Source: Armatimonadota bacterium
Lineage (GTDB): Bacteria; Armatimonadota; Zipacnadia; Zipacnadales; UBA11051
Assembly (NCBI GenBank): GCA_003542955.1
Contig: DPJP01000405.1
Coordinates: forward strand, 5,707-11,397
Reading direction: 5' to 3'
DNA: 5,691 nucleotides
Position 1 is the first letter of the stretch. Every line of letters starts with the position of its first letter. Below the pieces are notes generated by a model that worked only from the letters and a program-made list of their open reading frames with translations, was not told where the DNA came from and did no database searches. This document shows, piece by piece, positions 1 to 5,621 of the stretch. The position numbers and the translations under genes were made by a program.

Positions 1-13
1 GCCGGCGCTCGGC

Positions 14-40
14 TTGCCCCTCCGACGGCAACTGTATAGA
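14..40 (+). promoter_or_regulatory. weak promoter candidate upstream of the beta-helix gene
   Basis: A TTGCCC hexamer at 14-19 (4 of 6 to TTGACA) lies 15 bases before TATAGA at 35-40 (4 of 6 to TATAAT). The spacing is short of the preferred 17. If used, transcription would begin near 47 and leave a leader of about 70 bases. A GGGCGG/CCGCCC pair at 45-50 and 61-66 could form a small hairpin in that leader. No better sigma70-like pair is visible in the first 117 bases. Frame 1 is open from base 1 to a TAG at 37-39, so the tail of an upstream gene may also reach in here. Confidence 0.25.
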
Positions 41-104
41 CCGGGGGCGGGACGGGCCTGCCGCCCTCCCACAACAGGATCACCGCATTGAGTACGCGCA
101 TCAC

Positions 105-110
105 AGGAGG
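105..110 (+). promoter_or_regulatory. Shine-Dalgarno site deciding the start at 118
   Basis: AGGAGG at 105-110 is a full-strength Shine-Dalgarno core, 7 bases before ATG at 118. The in-frame TTG at 88 has only a shorter AGGA (76-79) 8 bases upstream. The ATG is therefore preferred. The TTG start stays possible because it would add an Arg to an otherwise uncharged signal-peptide N-region. Confidence 0.7.
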
Positions 111-117
111 AAGCCAG

Positions 118-2907
118 ATGAATGCAGGGGGACTGCAACTGCTCCTGGCAGCCGTGCTGATAGGCCTACTGGCCATGAGAGTGTCACCCACGTCGGCCGC
201 GGAGTACGTGCTATCGCCGGATGGCGACGACGCCGCCGCCGGTGATGCCCATCAGCCATGGCGCACTCTGCAGAAGGCTAACACGACGCTCGAGTCCGGT
301 GACACCGCCGTCTTCCTGCCCGGCGAATACGTGGGCAGCATCGCTCCGGAGCGCAGCGGGACGGCCGACGCACCCATCACCTACCGCTCCTCCGAGCCGC
401 GCGGGGCGCGCCTGATCGCCGACGGCGCACAGGACGTCATCAGGCTCAGCAACCGCGAGCACATCACCGTCGAGGGCTTCCATGTGGATGGCGGAATGCA
501 GGCGCGGTGGATACAGGCCGATTCCTGTCACCACATCACTGTTCGCGGCTGCGCCATGCGCAACACGCCGCGGCCTGTTTCGATCACCAACTCAACCCAA
601 CTTCGGCTTCTGGACAACCTGTTCAGCCAGGACCGCTCCGGTCCCACCGACATGATGTGGATCGAGGAGTGTAGTGAGGTACTGGTCGAGGGCAACTCCT
701 TCACCCGGGCGGGGCACAGCCCCTTCACGCTCAACTACGTCAACAACGTCGTGATCCGCGCGAATGTCTTCCACGGCGAGTGGGGGCGCGACTACATCAC
801 ATACTCCCTGGGCCGCTGCCTGTGGGAGGGCAATATCATCACACGCGCGCGCGATAGCGGCGGATCGGCCGAGGCCAAAGCCCACTCCTTCTGGGATCAC
901 GGCATCTTCCGCCACAACCTCGTGTTCGACAATCTGGGCACCCCCCTGAACATCGGCAGCTACATCTGGCAGGGGGTCTCCCACACCGGGCGCTTCCGTG
1001 CCCCATTCAACACCCGCGACTCCCGCTTCTACCACAACACATTCACCGACAACCTGGGCCCGGCGTGGTACCTGGGTGGCATTGACGTCAGCGCCAACGT
1101 GTTCCAGAACAACATCTTCCATCGCAACGACTGGGCCGGCGGGCATGAGCAGATAACCCGCACCGCCGACATCAGCCGCGACAACCGCTTCGTCGCCAAC
1201 CTGTTCCGCGGGGATGAGCCGGGGCAGGCGGTGCTGCACTGGGGCGATGAGTACTGGACGGCGGAGGAAGCCAACAAGCGAACGCCGACCACAGGCGGCT
1301 TCTGGTCGCAGGCCCATCTGAACATCGACGCCGACCCCAGCTTCGTGGATGCGCAGAACCGCGACTATCGCCTCCAAGCCGACAGCGGAGCCATCGATGC
1401 GGGTGACTTCCTCGCCCGGGCGGTGGGGTCGGGCACCGGCACGGCGCTGCCGGTCAATGATGGCGTGCCCTTCTACGATGGGTTCGGCATCGAGGGGGAG
1501 GAAGGCGACATCATCGCCATCGGCACGGGCGACAACCTCGCGCAGGTGCTCAAAGTAGAACTCCGCTACAACCGGCCCGCCATCCTGCACCTGGACCGCG
1601 AAGTCACCTGGACCGACGCGATGCCTGTGAGCCTGCCGTGGGCCGGTGCCGCCCCTGATATCGGCGCCTACGAGCACGGCGTCACTGACCCGACACGCTT
1701 CGTTGCCCTGGCGCGCCCGTCACTCATCGAGCCGGGGCAGTCGGTGAGCTTCTCGCTGGATGCCCTGGGCAAGGAACTCGCGTCAGTCACCTGGGACTTC
1801 GGCGACGGCTCCGTCTCAGACGAGCCCGCCCCGACACACACCTTCACGCAGGCGGGCCACTACGGGGTGACGGTTCGCGCCAAATTCACCAACGGACGCC
1901 GCCGCGCGGAGGCGCTGTTCGTCAAGGTCGAGCAGCCCGTCGACCCCTCCGCGCCCCTGCTCCAGGGCGATTTCGAGACCGCTACCATGGATACCCATTG
2001 GGGGTACCAGTTCAAGTTCTATCGAGGTCACCAAACCGGGGCCGCGAATGTCGAGCGCCGCGATGGCGAGGGCCTGTGCATGCACCTGTTCTATGACCCC
2101 AAGAAGGCCAACCAGACGGCGGCACAGGTTGCCCCGGGAGCATGGGACATCGATCAGTATCCGTTGGTGCGCTTCGAGTACCGCATCCCAACTGGTGTTC
2201 CGGTGGCAGTTCAGTTGAGCCCGTTTGACGTCCCCGGACGGCCCAGCGGTCTCATCCTGGCAGGAACCGCCAACCAGGAGAGCCGCTTCGGGGAGCTGGA
2301 GGGCTACACGCTGGTGGATGACGGCGGGTGGCACGAGATAACCATGGACGTGCGGCGACTACGGACGGCATACCCCGGACTCAAGTACCTGCGGCAGTTC
2401 ATGTTCAGCACGCCCTGGAGGACCCCGCCGCCTCCGGCGCGATGGACCCGGTTCCCGGCCTTGCAGGCGCGTTGCACCAGCCATCCCGACGGCCCGGAGG
2501 ATACCGGCAGACTGGACAGCCTCGACACCCTGCTGCTGCGCGCGCGGGAGCCCGGTGCGTGGGTGCAGATGCCTTTCAGCCTGCGGGCAGAGACCAGCGG
2601 GGAGGTTCTCGTGGACCTGGTCAACCATACTGACCGCGGGGCAATCCGCATCCTGCTCGATGGGAAGGTCGCAGTCGAGCGCTACGAGCACTACTCAGCG
2701 GAGACAACACGGCAGAGCGTCTCGCTCGGCACCATGACTCTGGCCGCGGGAGAGCACACGCTGCGGATCGAGGTTTTCGAGGACAAGGTCGGTTTCGTGG
2801 GCCTCGGAGGGTTGTCTATCCGGCCGGAGGGCGCACCCACCACGCCGGCCCTTACGCCGGAGCAATTCGAGTTCTGGTTCGACAACTTCGCCATCCTGCC
2901 GGAGTAG
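118..2907 (+). CDS. secreted right-handed parallel beta-helix protein with PKD domain and C-terminal jelly-roll modules
   Basis: Likely an exported or surface protein that binds or cleaves a polysaccharide; substrate and catalytic residues cannot be read off. From ATG at 118 it has 929 residues. Residues 1-27/28 are a signal peptide: hydrophobic core LLLAAVLIGLLA, cleavage near PTSAA. Residues 28-90 open as beta-helix proteins do (YVLSPDGDD, PWRTLQKA at 47-54, GDTAVFLPGEY at 61-71). Coils follow with Asn-ladder turns such as VIRANVF (212-218), FRHNLVF (264-270), FYHNTF (304-309) and FVANLF (358-363). The helix closes with SGAIDAGD (423-430) and PDIGAYEHG (513-521), with a compact module between. 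A PKD domain covers about 530-607 (VTWDFGDG near 557). Residues 610-770 look like a carbohydrate-binding beta-sandwich whose last strand, FEFWFDNFAILPE, appears only at 917-929. Residues 771-910 form a second sandwich with an LLDGK turn and an AGEHTLRIEV strand. The fold and export are well supported, the activity is not. It is convergent with the pyrophosphokinase gene. Confidence 0.85.
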   Translation: MNAGGLQLLLAAVLIGLLAMRVSPTSAAEYVLSPDGDDAAAGDAHQPWRTLQKANTTLESGDTAVFLPGEYVGSIAPERSGTADAPITYRSSEPRGARLIADGAQDVIRLSNREHITVEGFHVDGGMQARWIQADSCHHITVRGCAMRNTPRPVSITNSTQLRLLDNLFSQDRSGPTDMMWIEECSEVLVEGNSFTRAGHSPFTLNYVNNVVIRANVFHGEWGRDYITYSLGRCLWEGNIITRARDSGGSAEAKAHSFWDHGIFRHNLVFDNLGTPLNIGSYIWQGVSHTGRFRAPFNTRDSRFYHNTFTDNLGPAWYLGGIDVSANVFQNNIFHRNDWAGGHEQITRTADISRDNRFVANLFRGDEPGQAVLHWGDEYWTAEEANKRTPTTGGFWSQAHLNIDADPSFVDAQNRDYRLQADSGAIDAGDFLARAVGSGTGTALPVNDGVPFYDGFGIEGEEGDIIAIGTGDNLAQVLKVELRYNRPAILHLDREVTWTDAMPVSLPWAGAAPDIGAYEHGVTDPTRFVALARPSLIEPGQSVSFSLDALGKELASVTWDFGDGSVSDEPAPTHTFTQAGHYGVTVRAKFTNGRRRAEALFVKVEQPVDPSAPLLQGDFETATMDTHWGYQFKFYRGHQTGAANVERRDGEGLCMHLFYDPKKANQTAAQVAPGAWDIDQYPLVRFEYRIPTGVPVAVQLSPFDVPGRPSGLILAGTANQESRFGELEGYTLVDDGGWHEITMDVRRLRTAYPGLKYLRQFMFSTPWRTPPPPARWTRFPALQARCTSHPDGPEDTGRLDSLDTLLLRAREPGAWVQMPFSLRAETSGEVLVDLVNHTDRGAIRILLDGKVAVERYEHYSAETTRQSVSLGTMTLAAGEHTLRIEVFEDKVGFVGLGGLSIRPEGAPTTPALTPEQFEFWFDNFAILPE

Positions 2908-3034
2908 AGGAGCCGGGGAGGTCACGGGCGCGTGGCGTTGAGTGCCGGATGGATTCTCATGCCCGGCCGGGGCGGATGGAAGCGCAGTCGAGATCATGAC
3001 GCGACATAGGCGACCTCGGAAAGGGTCTCGTCGC

Positions 3035-3051
3035 CGGCCCCCCCCGGGCCG
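3035..3051. repeat. short GC hairpin
   Basis: CGGCCC at 3035-3040 and GGGCCG at 3046-3051 are perfect 6-base complements around a five-C loop. It lies just before the larger palindrome at 3069-3117 and may belong to the same repeat unit or help stop convergent transcripts. In sequence this rich in G+C such a stem can arise by chance. Confidence 0.3.
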
Positions 3052-3068
3052 TGCGGAGTTAGTCGTAC

Positions 3069-3117
3069 CCCCCTCTCCCGCCGACTTGCGTAGCAAGGCG
3101 GAAGCAGGGAGAGGGGG
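3069..3117. repeat. compound palindrome, probable dispersed REP-type repeat
   Basis: The outer arms CCCCCTCTCCC (3069-3079) and GGGAGAGGGGG (3107-3117) are perfect 11-base complements. Inside them CCG-A-CTTGC (3081-3089) pairs with GCAAG-G-CGG (3093-3101) around a GTA loop, with one A/G mismatch. The right side has an unpaired AAGCA (3102-3106), so the structure is a bulged double stem. Pyrimidine-rich CCCTCTCCC/GGGAGAGGG palindromes followed by a GGGGTGAGG-like tail (here 3120-3130) are familiar as many-copy extragenic elements in GC-rich bacteria. The site between convergent genes fits, and the stem could also block read-through in both directions although it lacks a U-tract. Copy number cannot be seen from one window. 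Confidence 0.6.
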
Positions 3118-3147
3118 CCGGGGGGTGAGGCACGCACCCCTGCCGCC

Positions 3148-4134
3148 CTACCGGAACAGGCTGCTGACTGACTCGCCCGTGTGGATCGCATAGATGGCGG
3201 AGGCCAGCAGCGGGGCGACGGGAACCTGCTTGATCTTGTCGATCTGTTTCTCCGGCGGCAGCGGCAGACTGTCCGTGACGACGATCTGCTCGATCTCGCT
3301 CGCCGCCAGCCGTTCGATGGCCGGGCCGACCAGCACACCATGCGCCGCGCCGGCCAGGATGCGGCCCACGTCGTACTTCTCCCGGATGACCTGCGCCAGC
3401 GAGATCATCGAGCCCGCCGTCGCGATCTCGTCATCGAAGATGATGACGTTCTTCCCGTTCACATCCCCGACGATCTGGTCAACCACGGCGTGGTCCTTCT
3501 GCTTGCCGTCGCGGCGCTTGTCGCCGATGGCCAGCGGCAGGCCCAGCCGCTCCGCGTACCGGCCCGCACGCTTGGCGCTGCCGGCATCCGGCGAGATGAC
3601 CACGTAGTCGGACAGGTCCACGACGTTCTCGGTGAAGTAGTCGCACAGGATCGGCACCGCCGTCAGATGATCGGTCGGGCAGCGGAAGAAGCCCTGCACC
3701 TGCTCGGAGTGCAGGTTCATTGTCAGGATGCGGTCCGCCCCGGCCGCCTCGAGCAGATCGGCCACCAGCCGCGCCGCCACCGAGATGCGCGGCGCGTCCT
3801 TCTTATCCGATCGCACATAGGCGTAGTAGGGCATGACAACGGTGACGCGGCGCGCGGAGGCGTGCTTGAGCGCATCCACCATCAGAAATAGCTCCATCAG
3901 GTGCTCCGAGACCGGCGGCGCGGCCGTCTGTACCACGTAGATGTCCTTCTCGCGCACGTTCTCGCGAATCTGGACATAGATGTTGTCGTTGGCGAAGCGG
4001 TCGATGAAGGTCTCGCCCAGCGGAATGTCCAGACACGCACAGATGTCCCTCGCCAACTGCGGGTGAGACGATCCGCAGAAGACCTCAAGCTCCTCGAGGC
4101 AGTCGGGAATGTCATACAGCGTCTGGTGGGCCAT
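3148..4134 (-). CDS. prs: ribose-phosphate pyrophosphokinase (PRPP synthetase), divergent subfamily
   Basis: Makes 5-phosphoribosyl-1-pyrophosphate from ribose 5-phosphate and ATP, the cytosolic precursor for purines, pyrimidines, NAD, His and Trp. The 328 residues match the family along their length: FCGSSHPQLARDI (19-31), ENVREKDIYVVQT (58-70), LMELFLMVDALKHASA (79-94), LHSEQVQGFF (141-150, with the nucleotide-binding-region His142), DKRR (205-208, holding the catalytic Lys/Arg pair), and the PRPP loop FDDEIATAGS (233-242). About 14 extra residues precede the usual N-terminus. Three sites differ from the classical E. coli type: FSDGE is FANDN (47-51), RQD is RSD (108-110), and IDT in the PRPP loop is IAT (237-239). 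From memory, PYxxYVRSDKKDxPRIS and DDEIAT recur together in a bacterial subfamily, so these look like subfamily traits and not damage. The ATG at 4134 has GAGGAG 9 bases upstream. The gene stands alone, convergent with the beta-helix gene and divergent from the deacetylase-like gene. Confidence 0.93.
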   Translation of the reverse strand: MAHQTLYDIPDCLEELEVFCGSSHPQLARDICACLDIPLGETFIDRFANDNIYVQIRENVREKDIYVVQTAAPPVSEHLMELFLMVDALKHASARRVTVVMPYYAYVRSDKKDAPRISVAARLVADLLEAAGADRILTMNLHSEQVQGFFRCPTDHLTAVPILCDYFTENVVDLSDYVVISPDAGSAKRAGRYAERLGLPLAIGDKRRDGKQKDHAVVDQIVGDVNGKNVIIFDDEIATAGSMISLAQVIREKYDVGRILAGAAHGVLVGPAIERLAASEIEQIVVTDSLPLPPEKQIDKIKQVPVAPLLASAIYAIHTGESVSSLFR

Positions 4135-4159
4135 GGCGGTGCTCTCCTCGTCGTGTGTC

Positions 4160-4206
4160 AGAAAAGAAAGAAGCCGTCTGTGTCCATTACCGAGTCACAG
4201 AGGCTT
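4160..4206 (-). terminator. terminator-like hairpin with U-rich tract in the pyrophosphokinase leader (candidate attenuator)
   Basis: On the minus strand AAGCCTCTGTG (4206-4196) pairs with CACAGA-C-GGCTT (4182-4171). This gives 11 base pairs with one bulged base and a 13-base loop. The end of the stem runs into CTTTCTTTTCT (4170-4160), so the transcript reads UUCUUUCUUUUCU across the stem end: 10 U in 13. That is the form of an intrinsic terminator. It lies between the predicted promoter and the start codon, with the hairpin starting about where transcription should begin. It could be an attenuator, a stabilising 5' hairpin, or a stop for antisense transcripts coming from the deacetylase-like gene. 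Confidence 0.5.
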
Positions 4207-4212
4207 GAAGGT

Positions 4213-4242
4213 ATGGTAGCACCGTCCATCGGCGGGTGTCAA
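4213..4242 (-). promoter_or_regulatory. sigma70-type promoter for the pyrophosphokinase gene
   Basis: On the minus strand a perfect TTGACA lies at 4242-4237, followed by an 18-base spacer and TACCAT at 4218-4213 (4 of 6 to TATAAT). Initiation would be expected near 4205-4207, about 71 bases before the start codon at 4134. This is the best promoter match in the window. The -35 box is embedded in an inverted repeat. Confidence 0.55.
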
Positions 4243-4269
4243 CACGGGCCGGGTAAAGCCCGTGTGACA
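4237..4269. repeat. inverted repeat overlapping the -35 box (possible operator)
   Basis: ACACGGGC (4242-4249) and GCCCGTGT (4258-4265) are perfect 8-base complements around an 8-base centre. Beyond one bulged A (4241), TGTC (4237-4240) pairs with GACA (4266-4269), giving 12 pairs in all. The left arm contains the TTGACA -35 box of the minus-strand promoter. It lies upstream of the expected start of transcription, so any effect on that gene would be at the DNA level, for example as a repressor site. It matches no operator I recognise. Confidence 0.45.
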
Positions 4270-4279
4270 TGCCGGCGAC

Positions 4280-4329
4280 GCCGTGGAGGGAGTTGCGGCG
4301 AGGGCAGTGAATACTCCCCACGCCACGGC
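4280..4329 (+). promoter_or_regulatory. interrupted stem in the leader of the deacetylase-like gene
   Basis: GCCGTGG (4280-4286) pairs with CCACGGC (4323-4329). After a small internal loop (A4287 opposite 4319-4322), GGGAGT (4288-4293) pairs with ACTCCC (4313-4318). The 13 pairs enclose a 19-base loop. The stem ends 14 bases before the GGAG ribosome-binding site, so it would sit in the 5' leader if transcription starts upstream of 4280. No U-tract follows it, so it is not an intrinsic terminator. Function unknown; chance pairing in GC-rich DNA is possible. Confidence 0.3.
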
Positions 4330-4343
4330 AACACAGCCGAAAT

Positions 4344-4347
4344 GGAG
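4344..4347 (+). promoter_or_regulatory. Shine-Dalgarno site deciding the start at 4356
   Basis: GGAG at 4344-4347 stands 8 bases before ATG 4356. The in-frame GTG at 4347 shares a base with this site and has no comparable site of its own, so the ATG is chosen and three residues are dropped from the longest reading frame. Confidence 0.7.
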
Positions 4348-4355
4348 TGAGTTCG

Positions 4356-5621
4356 ATGAGCGTAGACTGGTCTGCCCGCAAGGCCTTTGTTGTCGAGAGT
4401 GACGACTGGGGCGTCTGCGCCTGGTGCCCGGACCTCGGGGCATTCGACGCTGTTGGTGACCTCGAGGCGACGCGCGAGTATTGGGAGCGTCTATCGGGCT
4501 GGGTGGCCGGATCGCTCGAGACCCCCGCCGATATGGAGCGCCTGTTCGCGTTCCTGGAGAGCTACAGGGGCCGTGACGGACGCCCAGCCAGTTTTGTCCC
4601 CTGCTATGGTGTCGCCAACCCGGACTATGACGCAATCCGCGAGAACGGAATGACGCAGTATTGCGACATCTTCCTCGACCACGGCGTGCCGACGGGGTGG
4701 GAGCGCGGCGACCTGCCCGCGAAAGCGAAGGAAGGCATGCGGCGCGGCGTGTGGCTGCCGGAGTTCCACACCCGCCTGCACCATGCACAGCCGCACAAGT
4801 GGCTGGCCTCGGTGCGGGAGGGCTCCCCGCACGCCAGAGCCATCTTCGCCTACAACATGTTCCAGTGTCAGGAGCGTCGACCCGAATACGAGGGCATGAC
4901 ACCCGAGCAGCAGGCCGAGTGGATCGTGCCCGCCATCCGCCGCATGGAGACGCTTTTCAACCGCGTGCCCAAATGCGGCGTCAACAGCGACGCCTCGATC
5001 GAGACGGAGAAGGTCTGGCGCGGCCAGGGCCTGTGTGCGCGCATGTGCCGCAACAATGTCCAGAACGCCGCCACCGGCAGTCCGGCTGCGGAGCAGTTGA
5101 TGGGCTTCCACCAGGCCGAGAGCGATATGATCTACCTGAGCCGCAACTGCTTCCTCGAGCCGCTGGGCTCCGGCGACCTGAACCACCCGAGCGGCGCGGT
5201 CGCTGCGTATGAGGCCGTCCTCAACGACTGGAGGCGCGGCGTGCCCGCCGTCTGCAGCTCGCACCGGAAGAACTACGTCTCATTCATCGAACAGGAGACG
5301 CAGAACGGCTACGAGCAGGCGGCGCGGCTCTATGACAGGCTGACCTCCGAGCACCCCGACCTGTACTTCCTCACCAGTTGGGAGGTCGCCCAGATGTATC
5401 GCGGTGATGCCTCGATCGAGCTGTTTGGCGATCACGCGGTGGTACGCAACTGGAGCGATGGGGAGGCGACGGTATCAGAGCAGCTACCGCAGGGCGTCAC
5501 ACCGGGCGCGGAGCACGTTCTGACGGAGGGCAAGTTGGCCGGCATCGAGTTCGAGGATGGGCGCCTCAGTGTAACGGCCGCGCCGGGAGATTACCTCATC
5601 GAGCTAAGTGGGTGGAGCTGA
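4356..5621 (+). CDS. polysaccharide-deacetylase-like (NodB-fold) protein, cytosolic
   Basis: Probably a metal-dependent deacetylase-fold enzyme acting on a glycan or glycan precursor; substrate unknown. The 421 residues start directly with the first barrel strand, AFVVESDDWG (10-19). Its Asp16/Asp17 match the acidic metal-binding motif of NodB-type enzymes. LPEFHTRLH (134-142) has the spacing of the HGREH motif in 'polysaccharide (de)acetylase' homologues that I recall from Bacteroidetes glycan clusters, with both His kept. Further shared blocks are ANPDYDAI (87-94), FAYNMF (164-169), SRNCFLEP (262-269) and SSHRKNYVSF (301-310). Residues from about 351 form a small beta-rich C-terminal domain ending GDYLIELSGW. 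There is no signal peptide or membrane segment, and ten Cys residues also fit a cytosolic site. Most deacetylases acting on the envelope are exported, so this one may work on a biosynthetic intermediate. It is divergent from the pyrophosphokinase gene and no partner follows within the window. Fold: fairly sure. Reaction: inferred. Confidence 0.75.
   Translation: MSVDWSARKAFVVESDDWGVCAWCPDLGAFDAVGDLEATREYWERLSGWVAGSLETPADMERLFAFLESYRGRDGRPASFVPCYGVANPDYDAIRENGMTQYCDIFLDHGVPTGWERGDLPAKAKEGMRRGVWLPEFHTRLHHAQPHKWLASVREGSPHARAIFAYNMFQCQERRPEYEGMTPEQQAEWIVPAIRRMETLFNRVPKCGVNSDASIETEKVWRGQGLCARMCRNNVQNAATGSPAAEQLMGFHQAESDMIYLSRNCFLEPLGSGDLNHPSGAVAAYEAVLNDWRRGVPAVCSSHRKNYVSFIEQETQNGYEQAARLYDRLTSEHPDLYFLTSWEVAQMYRGDASIELFGDHAVVRNWSDGEATVSEQLPQGVTPGAEHVLTEGKLAGIEFEDGRLSVTAAPGDYLIELSGWS

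Larger units (their letters stand above)
2908..3147. other. convergent intergenic region, GC-rich, no gene seen
   Basis: This gap separates two genes that point towards each other. It contains two G+C inverted repeats (3035-3051 and 3069-3117) and a CCCGGCCGGG palindrome at 2962-2971. No reading frame here has a convincing ribosome-binding site or protein-like composition. The GTG-started frame at 2942-3193 runs straight through the palindrome and into the end of the pyrophosphokinase gene, so I do not call it. There is no clear T-tract for an intrinsic terminator on either strand. Confidence 0.6.
4135..4355. other. divergent intergenic region with stacked regulatory elements
   Basis: Both neighbouring genes are transcribed away from this gap. 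Reading on the minus strand from 4269 down, it holds an inverted repeat, a sigma70-like promoter, a hairpin with a U-rich tract, and the pyrophosphokinase ribosome-binding site. Reading on the plus strand, it holds an interrupted stem at 4280-4329 and the ribosome-binding site of the deacetylase-like gene. No plus-strand promoter with acceptable spacing was found: GTGACA (4264-4269) is a good -35 match but has no -10 partner at 15-19 bases, and AATACT (4310-4315) lacks a -35. Confidence 0.6.

Noticed and set aside
592..1677. Long open frame (361 codons) on the minus strand opposite the beta-helix gene
   Set aside because: It is antisense to a gene with clear domain motifs. Its translation is rich in low-complexity Val/Ala/Gly/Asp runs typical of shadow frames in GC-rich DNA.
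3069..3117. Intrinsic terminator call for the compound palindrome
   Set aside because: The stem is strong but neither strand has a T-run after it, so it is called as a repeat with only a possible role in stopping transcription.
2942..3193. 83-codon plus-strand frame in the convergent gap
   Set aside because: GTG start without a useful ribosome-binding site. It reads through the palindromic repeat and into the pyrophosphokinase coding end.
3406..3438. Reading the IAT change in the PRPP loop as a sign of a dead gene
   Set aside because: The reading frame is intact and the other catalytic residues are present. From memory the same change recurs with other co-varying motifs in related proteins, which suggests a subfamily trait.
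3181..3891. 236-codon plus-strand frame opposite the pyrophosphokinase gene
   Set aside because: The minus-strand gene matches a universal enzyme along its whole length. The plus-strand product is Arg/Asp/His-rich and matches nothing I recognise.
4264..4315. Plus-strand promoter from GTGACA (4264-4269) to AATACT (4310-4315)
   Set aside because: The spacer would be 40 bases, far outside the usable range, and no -10-like hexamer lies at 15-19 bases.
4195..4902. 235-codon minus-strand frame over the divergent gap and the start of the deacetylase-like gene
   Set aside because: Arg/Pro/Ser-rich composition, antisense to recognisable motifs, and it would cover the promoter region of the pyrophosphokinase gene.
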